Part shown: positions 24,956 through 33,577 of the stretch, piece after piece
Layout: the number at the start of each line of letters is the position of its first letter
Numbering within the stretch: the stretch's first letter is position 1
Assembly (NCBI GenBank): GCA_903861005.1
Contig: CAIOSP010000186.1
Coordinates: 1 to 50,353 of the forward strand
DNA from: an uncultured Pseudomonadota bacterium
GTDB taxonomy: Bacteria; Myxococcota_A; UBA796; GCA-2862545
Length of the DNA: 50,353 nt
Reading direction: 5' to 3'
The notes under the pieces: model-generated
What the model was told of the DNA's origin: nothing
Databases searched by the model: none
What the model saw: only the letters and a program-made list of their open reading frames with translations
Made by a program: the position numbers and the translations under genes

Positions 24956-26869
24956 ATGCGGCTGTGGAGCCTGGCGGGGTTGCTGTGTGCGTGCGCGGGT
25001 TCGGGCGCCGACACGGGGGTGACGGACGACACCGACCGTTCGACGGAGGTGTTCCCACGGTGTGCGGAATACGACGATCTCCGGCGCCCCTACTTCGGAG
25101 ATATGCACGTCCACACGGCGCTCTCGCTGGACGCCAACACCCAGGGCACGCGCCTGCGGCCAAGCGACGCCTACCGGTTCGCCCGGGGCGAGGCGGTGGG
25201 GATCCAGCCCTACACCAGCGCCGACGTGGCGCTGCGCACCGTGCAGCTGGAGCGACCGCTCGACTTCACCGCCGTCACCGACCACGCCGAGTTCCTGGGC
25301 ACGGTCGCCCTGTGCACCACGCCCGGCTCGCCCGCCTACGACGAGGCCGCGTGTGTGCAGCTGCGCCAAGACCCCCAGGCCGCCTACATCGGGCTCAACG
25401 CGGCGACCGCGGCCGAGCAGGGACGCGCGGCCTACCCCGAGCTGTGCGGAGACGGCGGCGCGGACTGCCTCGCCGCCGGGATGGACGTGTGGGGCGAGGT
25501 CCGCGACGCCGCCGAGGCGGCCTACGACCGCACCGACGCCTGCGGGTTCACCAGCTTCGTCGGCTACGAGTGGTCCGGCGGGCCCGGCACCAAAAACCTG
25601 CATCGCAACGTGATCTTCCGCACTGAGGTCGTGCCCGACACGCCCACCTCCTACTTTGACGAGAGCTACCCCGAGGGGCTGTGGGACCGGCTGGACGCGG
25701 GCTGCCTGGATCAGGCCACCTGCGACGTGATCACCATCCCGCACAACGCGAACCTGTCGAGCGGGCTGATGTTCCGCGACGTCAACGACACCACCTACCC
25801 GGCGCCCGACGCCGCCAGCGCCCGTCGTCGCGCCCGCATGGAGCCGCTGGTCGAGATCTTCCAGCACAAGGGAGACGGCGAGTGCTGGCCCGGATCGTCC
25901 TCCGCCGACGAGCTCTGCGGGTTTGAGAAGGTGCCGTACAACACGCTCGCCGGGGCCAACCTGGACCTGCGCGCCGACCCGACCCCGCTCGACTTTGTGC
26001 GCGACGTGCTCGGCGAGGGCTTGCGCTGGCAGTCCAAGTTCGGCGTCGACCCGTACCGTTACGGGATCATCGCCAGCACCGACACCCACCTGGGCACCCC
26101 GGGCCTGACGTCGGAGTCTGGCTTCCCCGGCCACGGCGGCGCGGGCCCCGGCGCGCGCGACGTCCTGCCGGCAGGCCTGACCGACAACCCCTTCTTCAAC
26201 CCCGGCGGCCTGGCCGTGCTGTGGTCGGAGGAGAACAGCCGCGAGGGCCTGTTCCGCGCCATGCGCCGCAAGGAGGCCTACGGCACGAGCGGGCCGCGCC
26301 TGGTGCTCCGCGCGTTTGCCGGCTGGGGCTACGACGCCGCGATGTGCGACGCGTCGGACTTTGCCCGCCAGGGCTACGACGGCGGCGTGCCGATGGGCAC
26401 CGATCTGCCGGCGGCGCCAGACGGGGCGACCGCGCCGACCTTCGCGATCTCCGCGCTGGCCGACGCGGGCACGGCCGCCCACCCGGGCGCGCCGCTGCAG
26501 CGCCTTCAGGTCGTGAAGGGCTGGCTCGACGGCGACACGCCGCGCTTCAAGGTGTTCGACGTCGGCGGCGATCCGACCGCCGGGGCCGACCTGGACACGG
26601 CGACCTGCGCGGTCGACGGGGTGGGGGAGACCTCGCTGTGCTCCGTGTGGACCGACCCCGAGTTCGACCCGACCGCGCCTGCCTTCTGGTACGTGCGCGC
26701 CGTCGAGGTGCCGACCTGCCGATGGACGCAGCTGCAGTGCAACGCGGCGAACATCACCTGCCCCACGGAGGACTCGTCCTACGCCGCCTGCTGCGACGCC
26801 GACGTCCCCAAGGTCACGCAGGAGCGCGCGTGGAGCAGCCCGTTCTGGTTCCTCCCGTCGGGCGGGTGA
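24956..26869 (+). CDS. DUF3604 (PHP-like) secreted lipoprotein
   Basis: A 637 aa protein with a lipoprotein signal (lipobox LCAC, about C14). The core matches DUF3604, a PHP-superfamily-like metal-dependent hydrolase family of unknown substrate. FGDMHVHTALSLD (about 48-60) gives the HxH metal motif. FTAVTDHAEFLG gives the DHxE motif, and IIASTDTHLGTPG (about 364-376) gives the late DxH motif. Cysteine pairs are spread through the protein, as expected for an exported enzyme. It starts an operon with a prolyl isomerase and a HupE/UreJ_2-type protein. From memory, those families are frequent neighbours of DUF3604 genes. Confidence 0.88.
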   Translation: MRLWSLAGLLCACAGSGADTGVTDDTDRSTEVFPRCAEYDDLRRPYFGDMHVHTALSLDANTQGTRLRPSDAYRFARGEAVGIQPYTSADVALRTVQLERPLDFTAVTDHAEFLGTVALCTTPGSPAYDEAACVQLRQDPQAAYIGLNAATAAEQGRAAYPELCGDGGADCLAAGMDVWGEVRDAAEAAYDRTDACGFTSFVGYEWSGGPGTKNLHRNVIFRTEVVPDTPTSYFDESYPEGLWDRLDAGCLDQATCDVITIPHNANLSSGLMFRDVNDTTYPAPDAASARRRARMEPLVEIFQHKGDGECWPGSSSADELCGFEKVPYNTLAGANLDLRADPTPLDFVRDVLGEGLRWQSKFGVDPYRYGIIASTDTHLGTPGLTSESGFPGHGGAGPGARDVLPAGLTDNPFFNPGGLAVLWSEENSREGLFRAMRRKEAYGTSGPRLVLRAFAGWGYDAAMCDASDFARQGYDGGVPMGTDLPAAPDGATAPTFAISALADAGTAAHPGAPLQRLQVVKGWLDGDTPRFKVFDVGGDPTAGADLDTATCAVDGVGETSLCSVWTDPEFDPTAPAFWYVRAVEVPTCRWTQLQCNAANITCPTEDSSYAACCDADVPKVTQERAWSSPFWFLPSGG

Positions 26870-26872
26870 GTC

Positions 26873-27736
26873 ATGTGGGCGCGCGTGAAGATCCTTGGGC
26901 GGATGGTGGCGGTCGCGGCGGTGGTCTCGTGGGTGCTCACCCGCTGGCCCTCCTCTGAGGACCGCGCGCACGCCCCGCTGAAGGTGTCGGTGCCGGTCGG
27001 CGCGTCGGCGGCGGCGTGGGATCAGGCGATCGAGCGCACCGTGCTGCTGGCCGAGGCGCGCCACCGCGGGTGGGTCGACGCGGACCCGGTGATCGGCCGA
27101 CGGCTGGTCGCGAACCTGCGCTTCCTCGGGCGGACGGGCGCCGAGGCCGCGCTGCTCGACGAGGCCAAGGGGCTGGGCATGGATCTGACCGACGTGGTCG
27201 TCACCAGCCGCCTGCTCGACCGCATGGAGCGCTGGCTGACCACGCCGCCCGCGGCCCCGGATGACGCGGCCCTGCAGGCCACGCTCGACGCGCACGCCGC
27301 GGCGTTCCGCGCGCCGGATCGGGTGCACCTGCAGTCGGTGTTCCTGTCGAACCATCGCGACGACGCGCTGGAATCGGACGCGGCGCGTCTGAAGGCGAGC
27401 CTGGTCGCGGGTGGCACGGAGCCCGGGGACGCGCTGCTCGATCTGAAGCCCGAGGAGGACACGACGCCCGCGCGCCTGTCCGCTCGCTACGGCGACGCGG
27501 TCGGGGACGCGGTGCGCGACGCGCCGATCGGGGCGTGGGTGGGGCCGGTCCGCTCACCGTTCGGGCTGCACCTGATGCGGGTGACGACGCGCACGCCGGG
27601 CGCGCTCCCGCCGCTGTCGACGGTGCGCCCGGCGGTGGAGGCGGCGTGGGCGCGGGATCACGCGCCCGCGTGGCGCGCCGAGCGGGTGGCCCTGCTCCGG
27701 GCGCGCTGGCCGGTCGTGGTCGAGGGGGCGCCATGA
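26873..27736 (+). CDS. Parvulin-type peptidyl-prolyl cis-trans isomerase, membrane-anchored
   Basis: A 287 aa protein with an N-terminal membrane anchor (about 8-23), a SurA/PrsA-like helical region and a PpiC-type rotamase domain. The domain starts near VHLQSVFLSNHRD (about 143-155) and ends at GAWVGPVRSPFGLHLMRVTTR. The final segment (LPPLSTVRPAVEAAWARDH) is the usual C-terminal helix. It probably folds exported proteins. It lies 3 bp after the DUF3604 gene and overlaps the next gene by 4 bp (ATGA), so it may serve the DUF3604 lipoprotein specifically. Confidence 0.85.
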   Translation: MWARVKILGRMVAVAAVVSWVLTRWPSSEDRAHAPLKVSVPVGASAAAWDQAIERTVLLAEARHRGWVDADPVIGRRLVANLRFLGRTGAEAALLDEAKGLGMDLTDVVVTSRLLDRMERWLTTPPAAPDDAALQATLDAHAAAFRAPDRVHLQSVFLSNHRDDALESDAARLKASLVAGGTEPGDALLDLKPEEDTTPARLSARYGDAVGDAVRDAPIGAWVGPVRSPFGLHLMRVTTRTPGALPPLSTVRPAVEAAWARDHAPAWRAERVALLRARWPVVVEGAP

Positions 27737-28311
27737 TCGCGCTGACCCTCTGGACGGCGCTGGCGTCAGCCCACGCGCTGGCGCCCGCCGGGCTGGACCT
27801 GACGCTGATCGACCCGACGCACGCCTCGGTCGACTGGCGCACCCCCGTGCGCGAGCCGACGGGTGAGTCGCTTCGCCCCGTGTGGCCGGAAGGCTGCACG
27901 CTGGCCGCCGGTGACCCCAAGCCAGACGAGGCGGGGGCGCTGGTGGTGCGCGGGACCCTGTCCTGCGCGGCCCCGCTGTTCGGTCAGGAGATCGGCGTGG
28001 ACGGGCTGGTCGGTGCGACCATGGACGTGGTGATCACCGTCCGAGGAGAAGGTGGCCGCGTGCGTCGCGCGCTGCTCCACGACCCCGTGTCGCGCTGGAC
28101 CGTGGCCGCGCCGGAGGAGGCGCCGACCGCGTCGTGGACCTCGACGGCGCCCGCTTGGCTGGGCAGGGCGCTGCGTGGCCTCGCGGCGATCCTGGTGGTC
28201 GGCGCCTGCGTGGAAGGGGTGCATCGCGGGCGGGAGGCGCGCGTGATCTGGGCTCAGGCGCTGGGCTGGACCGTGGGCGTCGCGGCGCTGGTCGCGTGGT
28301 GGTGCGCCTGA
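27733..28311 (+). CDS. Shortened HupE/UreJ_2-type protein
   Basis: A 192 aa protein with a signal peptide (to about HA, residue 14). Its N-terminal extracytoplasmic domain, PAGLDLTLIDPTHASVDW through VDGLVGATMDVVITV, matches the front half of HupE/UreJ_2 proteins. In typical members a domain of six or seven membrane helices with conserved histidines follows. Here only two hydrophobic segments remain (about 144-158 and 172-190) and no HxxxD metal motif is visible. It therefore looks internally deleted or reduced. The stop lies within the first copy of a 42-bp tandem duplication. It is the third gene of the DUF3604-isomerase operon, with an ATGA overlap at its start. Confidence 0.7.
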   Translation: MIALTLWTALASAHALAPAGLDLTLIDPTHASVDWRTPVREPTGESLRPVWPEGCTLAAGDPKPDEAGALVVRGTLSCAAPLFGQEIGVDGLVGATMDVVITVRGEGGRVRRALLHDPVSRWTVAAPEEAPTASWTSTAPAWLGRALRGLAAILVVGACVEGVHRGREARVIWAQALGWTVGVAALVAWWCA

Positions 28312-28374
28312 GGGGTGGACGCCGAGGCGCGGGTCGCGTGGTGGTGTGCCTGAGGGGTGGACGCCGAGGCGCTG
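28291..28374 (+). repeat. 42-bp tandem duplication across a stop codon
   Basis: Two adjacent 42-base copies (28291-28332 and 28333-28374) are nearly identical. Each contains the last codons and TGA stop of the HupE/UreJ_2-type gene. Because 42 is a multiple of three, the second copy repeats the terminal VAWWCA-stop in the same frame. Confidence 0.9.
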
Positions 28375-28402
28375 CCGCGCAAGTCCTGGTCGGGAGGACA
28401 CC

Positions 28403-28996
28403 GTGGACACCAGCTCGAGCGTCGTGAAGTTCGGGGGCGCGTTCGTCCTGGCCTGCGTGCTCGGGGTGGGCGCGTGGCGCCTGATGGCCGTGTCGACCGG
28501 GGACCTGCCCGTCGCGCCGCCACGTCCGGTGGTCGAGGTGGCGCCGGTGGAGACGCTGCCGCCGATCGACGCGACCCCGCGGGCCACGCCGCCCGCGCCG
28601 GCCACCGACCGTCCGGACCCCGCCGATTACGTGCCGCCGGTGCTCAACGCAGACGATCCGCCGCTGGAGGCGGGCGGAGCGACCCGCGACCATCCGGGCG
28701 GGGCCTCCGAGGTGCGCTCCGCCGTCGAGTTCGCCGACGCCGACTACGACGCCGCGCTCGCCGTGGTGCCGCGCGACGCCAAGGCCCTCGCGCAGCAGGT
28801 GATGGACACGTCCCGGGCCACGCTCGACAAGCTGAACTACTCGGCGTCGACCGGTCAGCTCCCCGTGAGCGCCGCGCTCTCCGCGGTCGAGCACCAGCGC
28901 AAGGTGGTGGCGCGTCGGATCGCCACGCTGGTCACGCCGGAGGAGGCCGACCGCATCAACCGGGTGCTCCGCGTCGGCCCCGACGACGCGCCGTAG
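28403..28996 (+). CDS. Single-span membrane protein, unknown
   Basis: A 197 aa protein with an N-terminal membrane helix (about 8-27, VKFGGAFVLACVLGVGAW). A long proline- and alanine-rich linker (about 35-95) follows, then a helical C-terminal domain (DYDAALAVVPRDAKALAQQV onward). I recognise no family. The GTG at 28403 is chosen because GGGAGGA lies five bases before it. It follows the DUF3604 operon by about 90 bp and precedes the OPT transporter gene. Confidence 0.6.
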   Translation: MDTSSSVVKFGGAFVLACVLGVGAWRLMAVSTGDLPVAPPRPVVEVAPVETLPPIDATPRATPPAPATDRPDPADYVPPVLNADDPPLEAGGATRDHPGGASEVRSAVEFADADYDAALAVVPRDAKALAQQVMDTSRATLDKLNYSASTGQLPVSAALSAVEHQRKVVARRIATLVTPEEADRINRVLRVGPDDAP

Positions 28997-29106
28997 GTCG
29001 GGCCACAATCCGCGCGGTTGCGGTGTGCCACGCGGGAGCGGGCGGGCTACGGGCGCCGAGCGTTGGAGTCCAGGGGGGCTCGCGCCAAATCGCCCTTGGA
29101 GCACTC

Positions 29107-31011
29107 TTGTCCGAGATCCCTCCCACGCCCTTGACCCTCGCGCTGCCCGATCTCACCAAGGTCGCGCCGGAAGACCGGGACCGCGTCTGGTTCGAGACCT
29201 ACTACCAGGGCGACAAGGTCCCCCAGCTGACGTTCCGCGCCGTCATGATGGGCGGCCTGCTCGGCATGATGATGTCGGTGTCCAACCTGTACACCACGCT
29301 CAAGCTGGGCTGGGCGTTCGGCGTCGCGATCACCGCATGTGTCATGTCCTTCGCGATCTGGGACGGCATGGTGGCGCTCGGTCTGGCCAAGTCGCGCATG
29401 TCGATCCTCGAGAACAACTGCATGCAGTCGACCGCGTCGGCCGCGGGCTACTCGACCGGCGGCACCATCGCGACCGCCGCGGGCGCGCTGCTGCTGATCA
29501 ACGGCGACGCGGAGCGCATGGGCTGGCTCCCGCTCGGCGTGTGGGTCTTCTTCGTCGCCATCCTCGGCGTGTTCCTGGCCATCCCCATGAAGCGCCAGAT
29601 GATCAACAGCGAGCAGCTCGCGTTCCCGTCGGGCATCGCCGCGGCTGAGACGCTGCGCAGCCTGTACGCGGAGGGTGCGGCCAGCGTGAAGAAGGCGCGT
29701 GACCTGATCGACGCGCTCATCGCGGGCGCGGTCATCGGCGGCGCGCGCAGCTTTGGCATCATCCCCGAGGCCATCAACTTCGGCGGCTCGCTCGCGACCA
29801 CGCGCGGCCCCATCGGCCTGGGCGCCATGGGCATGTCGTTTGAGCCCAGCCTGCTGCTCATCGCCGCGGGCGCCATCACCGGCATGCGCGTGTGCGCGTC
29901 CATGATGCTCGGCGCGATCGTGAACTGGTTCGTGATCGCCCCCTACGTGATCAGCCTGCCGGACTGGGTCGCCCAAGACAAGACGTTTGTCGGCCACTTC
30001 GAGGCGGTGCTCGGCGACGGCGGCGCGATCGAGGCGATCAAGGTGGGCCGGTGGAGCCTGTGGCTGGGCACGGCGCTTCTGGTGTCGTCTGGCCTGACGG
30101 CGTTCGCGCTCAACTGGCGCACCATCGTCCGCGCGTTCACCGGCGCCCGCAGCGGCGCGGTGTCGGCGCACGACTCCAAGATGGCGGAGATCGAGGTCCC
30201 CGCGTCCTGGATGGTCATGGGCATGATCCCCACCACCCTCGGCATCTGCGCGGTCTGCTACCTGGCGATGGGCATCAGCCCTTGGCTCGGCGTCCTGTCG
30301 GTCGTGCTCTCCGGCGTGCTCTCGCTCGTCGCCTGCCGCGCCACCGGCGAGACGGACACCACGCCGATCGGCGCCATGGGCAAGGTCACGCAGTTCATCT
30401 TCGCGGTGGTCGCTCCCGCCGACAAGACCGTGAACCTGATGACCGCGGGCGTCACCGCCGGCGCGGCCAGCTCCAGCGCCGACCTGCTGACCGACCTCAA
30501 GTCCGGCTACCTGCTCGGCGCCAACCCGCGTCAGCAGTTCCTGGCCCAGCTCTACGGCGTGTTCTTCGGCGTCGTGGCGATCATCCCGGCCTGGTACCTG
30601 ATGGTGCCGAACAAGGCCGCGCTCGAGAAGTTCAACCCGCCCGCGACCAACATGTGGCGCGCGGTGGCCGACGCGCTGTCCGGCGGCATCGAGACCATCC
30701 CGCTGTCGGCCCGATACGCCATCGTCATCGGCGCGCTGATCGGCATCGCGCTCCCGCTGGCCGAGTCGATGTTCCCGAAGGCGCGTCGCTTCCTGCCGTC
30801 GAGCATGGGTCTGGGCCTCGCGTTCGTCATCTCGTTCTCCAACTCGCTCGGCTTCTTCATCGGCGCGGCCATCGCGCAGCGCTGGGTGGGCCGGGACGAG
30901 AAGGCCTACGAGGACAAGATCATCCCGCTCGCGTCGGGCGCCATCGCCGGTGAGTCGCTGGTGTCGGCGGGCTACGCGATGCTGAACTCGCTGCACATCC
31001 TCGCCGCCTGA
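29107..31011 (+). CDS. OPT-family oligopeptide/metal-complex transporter
   Basis: A 634 aa polytopic membrane protein with about 14 helices. Conserved blocks of the oligopeptide transporter (OPT) superfamily are visible. They include LTFRAVMMGGLLGMMMSVSN near the start, NNCMQSTASAAGYSTGG (about 101-117), QLAFPSG (about 170-176) and TAGVTAGAASSSADLLTDLK near 450. Members import peptides or iron-siderophore-like complexes; the substrate is unknown here. The start is a TTG at 29107 with TTGGAG upstream. Earlier in-frame sequence overlaps the preceding gene and is not credible. Confidence 0.9.
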   Translation: MSEIPPTPLTLALPDLTKVAPEDRDRVWFETYYQGDKVPQLTFRAVMMGGLLGMMMSVSNLYTTLKLGWAFGVAITACVMSFAIWDGMVALGLAKSRMSILENNCMQSTASAAGYSTGGTIATAAGALLLINGDAERMGWLPLGVWVFFVAILGVFLAIPMKRQMINSEQLAFPSGIAAAETLRSLYAEGAASVKKARDLIDALIAGAVIGGARSFGIIPEAINFGGSLATTRGPIGLGAMGMSFEPSLLLIAAGAITGMRVCASMMLGAIVNWFVIAPYVISLPDWVAQDKTFVGHFEAVLGDGGAIEAIKVGRWSLWLGTALLVSSGLTAFALNWRTIVRAFTGARSGAVSAHDSKMAEIEVPASWMVMGMIPTTLGICAVCYLAMGISPWLGVLSVVLSGVLSLVACRATGETDTTPIGAMGKVTQFIFAVVAPADKTVNLMTAGVTAGAASSSADLLTDLKSGYLLGANPRQQFLAQLYGVFFGVVAIIPAWYLMVPNKAALEKFNPPATNMWRAVADALSGGIETIPLSARYAIVIGALIGIALPLAESMFPKARRFLPSSMGLGLAFVISFSNSLGFFIGAAIAQRWVGRDEKAYEDKIIPLASGAIAGESLVSAGYAMLNSLHILAA

Positions 31012-31013
31012 CT

Positions 31014-31538
31014 TTGGCGGTGGCGTCCCCGCTGCGCGTGGCCGTCGTGGGGCCCGAGTCGTGCGGCAAGACCACGCTCACCCGGGCGCTCGCCAGCGCC
31101 TGGGGCGAGCCGTGGGTGGAGGAGGTGGCCCGTGACTGGCTGGAGGCGCGCGGCGGCGTGTACGGCCCTGACGACCTCCCCATCCTCGCCGAGTTGCAGC
31201 GCGCCCGGGAGGACGCGGTCGCCGCAGACGCGCGTCGCTTCCTGTTCTGCGACACCAACGCCCTGGTCGTGCGGGTGTGGAGCGAGGTGAAGTACGGCGC
31301 CGTGCACCCTCGGGTGACGGCCGTGGAGCGCTTGGACAGCTACGCGCTCCACCTTCTGACCGCGCCGGACCTCCCGTGGGAGGTCGACCCGCTACGGGAG
31401 AGCCCGAATGGGCGCGACGCGCTGTTCGGGCGCTACGAGGCCGCGCTGCGCGCTGCGGGCGTGCCGTACGCCGTGATCTCGGGCCAGGGCGAAGCGCGCC
31501 TGCAAGGGGCGCAACAAGCGCTGGCAGGCCTGGGCTGA
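31014..31538 (+). CDS. NadR-like ATPase/kinase (ribosylnicotinamide kinase type)
   Basis: A 174 aa P-loop protein. The Walker A is VGPESCGKTTL (about residues 12-22). The ER/ARDW segment and FCDTNALVVRVWSEVKYG match the kinase domain of NadR, which phosphorylates nicotinamide riboside for NAD salvage. DLPWEVDPLRESPNGRDALF, with its WxxDPLR lid pattern, also fits. The NadR adenylyltransferase and repressor domains are absent, so this is a stand-alone kinase. It begins 2 bp after the OPT gene (TTG at 31014 or GTG at 31020), suggesting coupled expression. Confidence 0.82.
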   Translation: MAVASPLRVAVVGPESCGKTTLTRALASAWGEPWVEEVARDWLEARGGVYGPDDLPILAELQRAREDAVAADARRFLFCDTNALVVRVWSEVKYGAVHPRVTAVERLDSYALHLLTAPDLPWEVDPLRESPNGRDALFGRYEAALRAAGVPYAVISGQGEARLQGAQQALAGLG

Positions 31539-31614
31539 CACCAAGCGGCGCGCCCCCACCCTACCCGGGTATACTGGCGGCGCGCGGCCCAAATGGCGCG
31601 CGGGAGGGGAGCCG

Positions 31615-33405
31615 GTGGAGAACGAGTCGGGCGCAGGTACAGGTCGGCACCGGTTCGCGATCGGCGCGCTGCTCGGCTCGGGCACGTTCGGCGACGTGTA
31701 CCTGGCGCGCGTGACCACCGCTCATGGCATCGAGCAGGAAGTCGCGGTCAAGCTGCTCAACCCGGGCATCAGCCCCAAGAGCCAGCCCGTCGCCCGCATG
31801 CGTGACGAAGGGCGCATGCTCGCCGCGCTCAACCACCCGGCCATCCTGTCGGTAATGGACTTCTGCGTGCTGGAAGGCCGAATCGGCCTGGTGACCGAGT
31901 ACGTGCAGGGCGCCGACCTGCATGACTGCATCTACGGGGACGAGGTGATCTCCCCGCGCGCCGCCACCCACGTGATCGGCGTGACCGCGGACGCGCTCCA
32001 CGCCGCCTGGCACACGCCCAACGCGGTCGGTCGGCCCATGCAGCTGGTCCACCGCGACATCAAGCCTGCCAACATGCGGCTCACCCCGCACGGCACGGTG
32101 AAGCTGCTCGACTTTGGCATCGCCAAGTCCGACGACGAGCACCGTGAGACTGCCACCCAGCAGCGCATGGCGATCGGCACGCCGTCGTACATGGCGCCGG
32201 AGGCGCTCACCTATGAGGTGCTCGAGGCGCTCCCGTCCCGCGACGTCTTCGCGCTCGGCTGCACGCTCTACGAGTCGATCGTCCGCGAGCTCTACTACGA
32301 GGGCCTGGACCACCAGGAGATCACGCGCCTCTCCAACAAGACCGAGCGCTTCATGGAGTGGCGCAGCAACCGCATGCCGCGCCTGGTCGGTCAGGACCCC
32401 CGCGTCATCGAGCTGATCTCCCGCATGCTGCGCTACAACCACGCTGAGCGCCCCACGGCGCGTCAGGTGGCCGACACCTGCCTGGCAGTGGCGGAGGGCG
32501 GCACAGGCCCGTCGCTGTGGGCGTGGTGCCGTGCGCACACTTGGCCCGAGCCGCGCCTGAACAACGGCCCGTGGACCGGCCGCGTGATCGAAGACGACGC
32601 CGCGTCCGACAGCAAGGGGGCATCGGCGACCAAGGCGCCTGTGGAGCCCGGGCGCGAGCGCGGCGGTGTGTCCCCGACGCTGGTCGTCCCTGAGGCGGTC
32701 AAGCCCTCGTCGGCCAACCCGACGATCGTGGCGTCGGAGGACATGCGCAAGGGCACGTCGGTGACGGTGGTCCGCACCGGCGTCGACGGCCAGCCCACCG
32801 AGATCGTGATCGTCCACGAGCCCAAGCCCCGCTCGATCACCTCGCGCTTGCGCGACGCGCTCACCGTGTCCGTGTTCCTCGGCGCCGTGCTCGCGGGCCT
32901 GTCGTGGTGGATCAACCCGGAGATCGTGACCGGCGCGCTGCACGGCGACTTCAGCGCGCTCGCGTCCGCGGGGCCCGGCAAGGTCATGCGCAAGATGAAG
33001 CATCAGCTGGGTCAGGGCAAGGACACCGCGGGCGACACCGACGGCAAGTCCGGCCACAAGAAGAAGAAGGCGCGCTCGGGCGCCGCGGCGGCGGACGCAG
33101 GCAGTGATCCCGCCCCGGCGCGTCGTGGCGCGGGCACCGTGGTGCGGGCCGACGGCGCGGGCGACGACGCGGCCGAGGTCCACCTGGACGGCGCCTGGTC
33201 CGTCCGTGTGGTGCCCGAGGACGGCTCCGCGATCCCGATCCCCCCGCGCGGGTCGGTGCTGGTGCCCCCAGGTGAGGTGCAGATCCTCGCCCGGTTTGGG
33301 TCGCTGGTGTCGCGCTTTGAGCCGCAGTTCTCCACGACGCTGCGTGCGGGCGGGTCGCTGCACATCGTCTGTGACGCCGAGCAGCAAACCTGCGATCGCC
33401 GCTGA
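31615..33405 (+). CDS. Membrane-anchored Ser/Thr protein kinase
   Basis: A 596 aa kinase. The glycine loop is GSGTFGDVYLAR, the ATP lysine is K46 in EVAVKLL, the catalytic loop is VHRDIKPANM (D148), the metal motif is DFG (166-168) and APE is at 194-196. All catalytic residues are intact. A low-complexity juxtamembrane region (about 320-410) leads to one membrane helix (about 415-434), then a Lys- and Asp-rich linker. The C-terminal domain (about 520-596, beta-rich, AEVHLDGAWSVRVVPEDGS) looks like a PEGA-type extracellular sensor. The start is a GTG with GGGAGGGGAG upstream. The target is unknown. Confidence 0.9.
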   Translation: MENESGAGTGRHRFAIGALLGSGTFGDVYLARVTTAHGIEQEVAVKLLNPGISPKSQPVARMRDEGRMLAALNHPAILSVMDFCVLEGRIGLVTEYVQGADLHDCIYGDEVISPRAATHVIGVTADALHAAWHTPNAVGRPMQLVHRDIKPANMRLTPHGTVKLLDFGIAKSDDEHRETATQQRMAIGTPSYMAPEALTYEVLEALPSRDVFALGCTLYESIVRELYYEGLDHQEITRLSNKTERFMEWRSNRMPRLVGQDPRVIELISRMLRYNHAERPTARQVADTCLAVAEGGTGPSLWAWCRAHTWPEPRLNNGPWTGRVIEDDAASDSKGASATKAPVEPGRERGGVSPTLVVPEAVKPSSANPTIVASEDMRKGTSVTVVRTGVDGQPTEIVIVHEPKPRSITSRLRDALTVSVFLGAVLAGLSWWINPEIVTGALHGDFSALASAGPGKVMRKMKHQLGQGKDTAGDTDGKSGHKKKKARSGAAAADAGSDPAPARRGAGTVVRADGAGDDAAEVHLDGAWSVRVVPEDGSAIPIPPRGSVLVPPGEVQILARFGSLVSRFEPQFSTTLRAGGSLHIVCDAEQQTCDRR

Positions 33406-33577
33406 GCGTTTTGCGACGCGCCGGGGCGCGACCGCCCTCGCGCGCGTCTCGGGCCTGACAGCGTCCTAGCAACGCGGGAAACACCGAAGCCCTTCAACGG
33501 AACTTCCGCAGGCCGATAGGAGCATGGTACCGTCTGCTAAACCGGACCGCCCTCAAGCCCGCTTGGAAAGAACCTGA

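Noticed and set aside
29047-30996. Long minus-strand open frame opposite the OPT transporter
   Set aside because: Composition is Arg/His/Ala/Asp-rich with no family match, while the plus strand has OPT motifs.
31570-31575. TATACT as a -10 element for the Ser/Thr kinase gene
   Set aside because: The hexamer is good but no -35 element sits at 16-18 bp, and the nearest CTGACA is 29 bp away.
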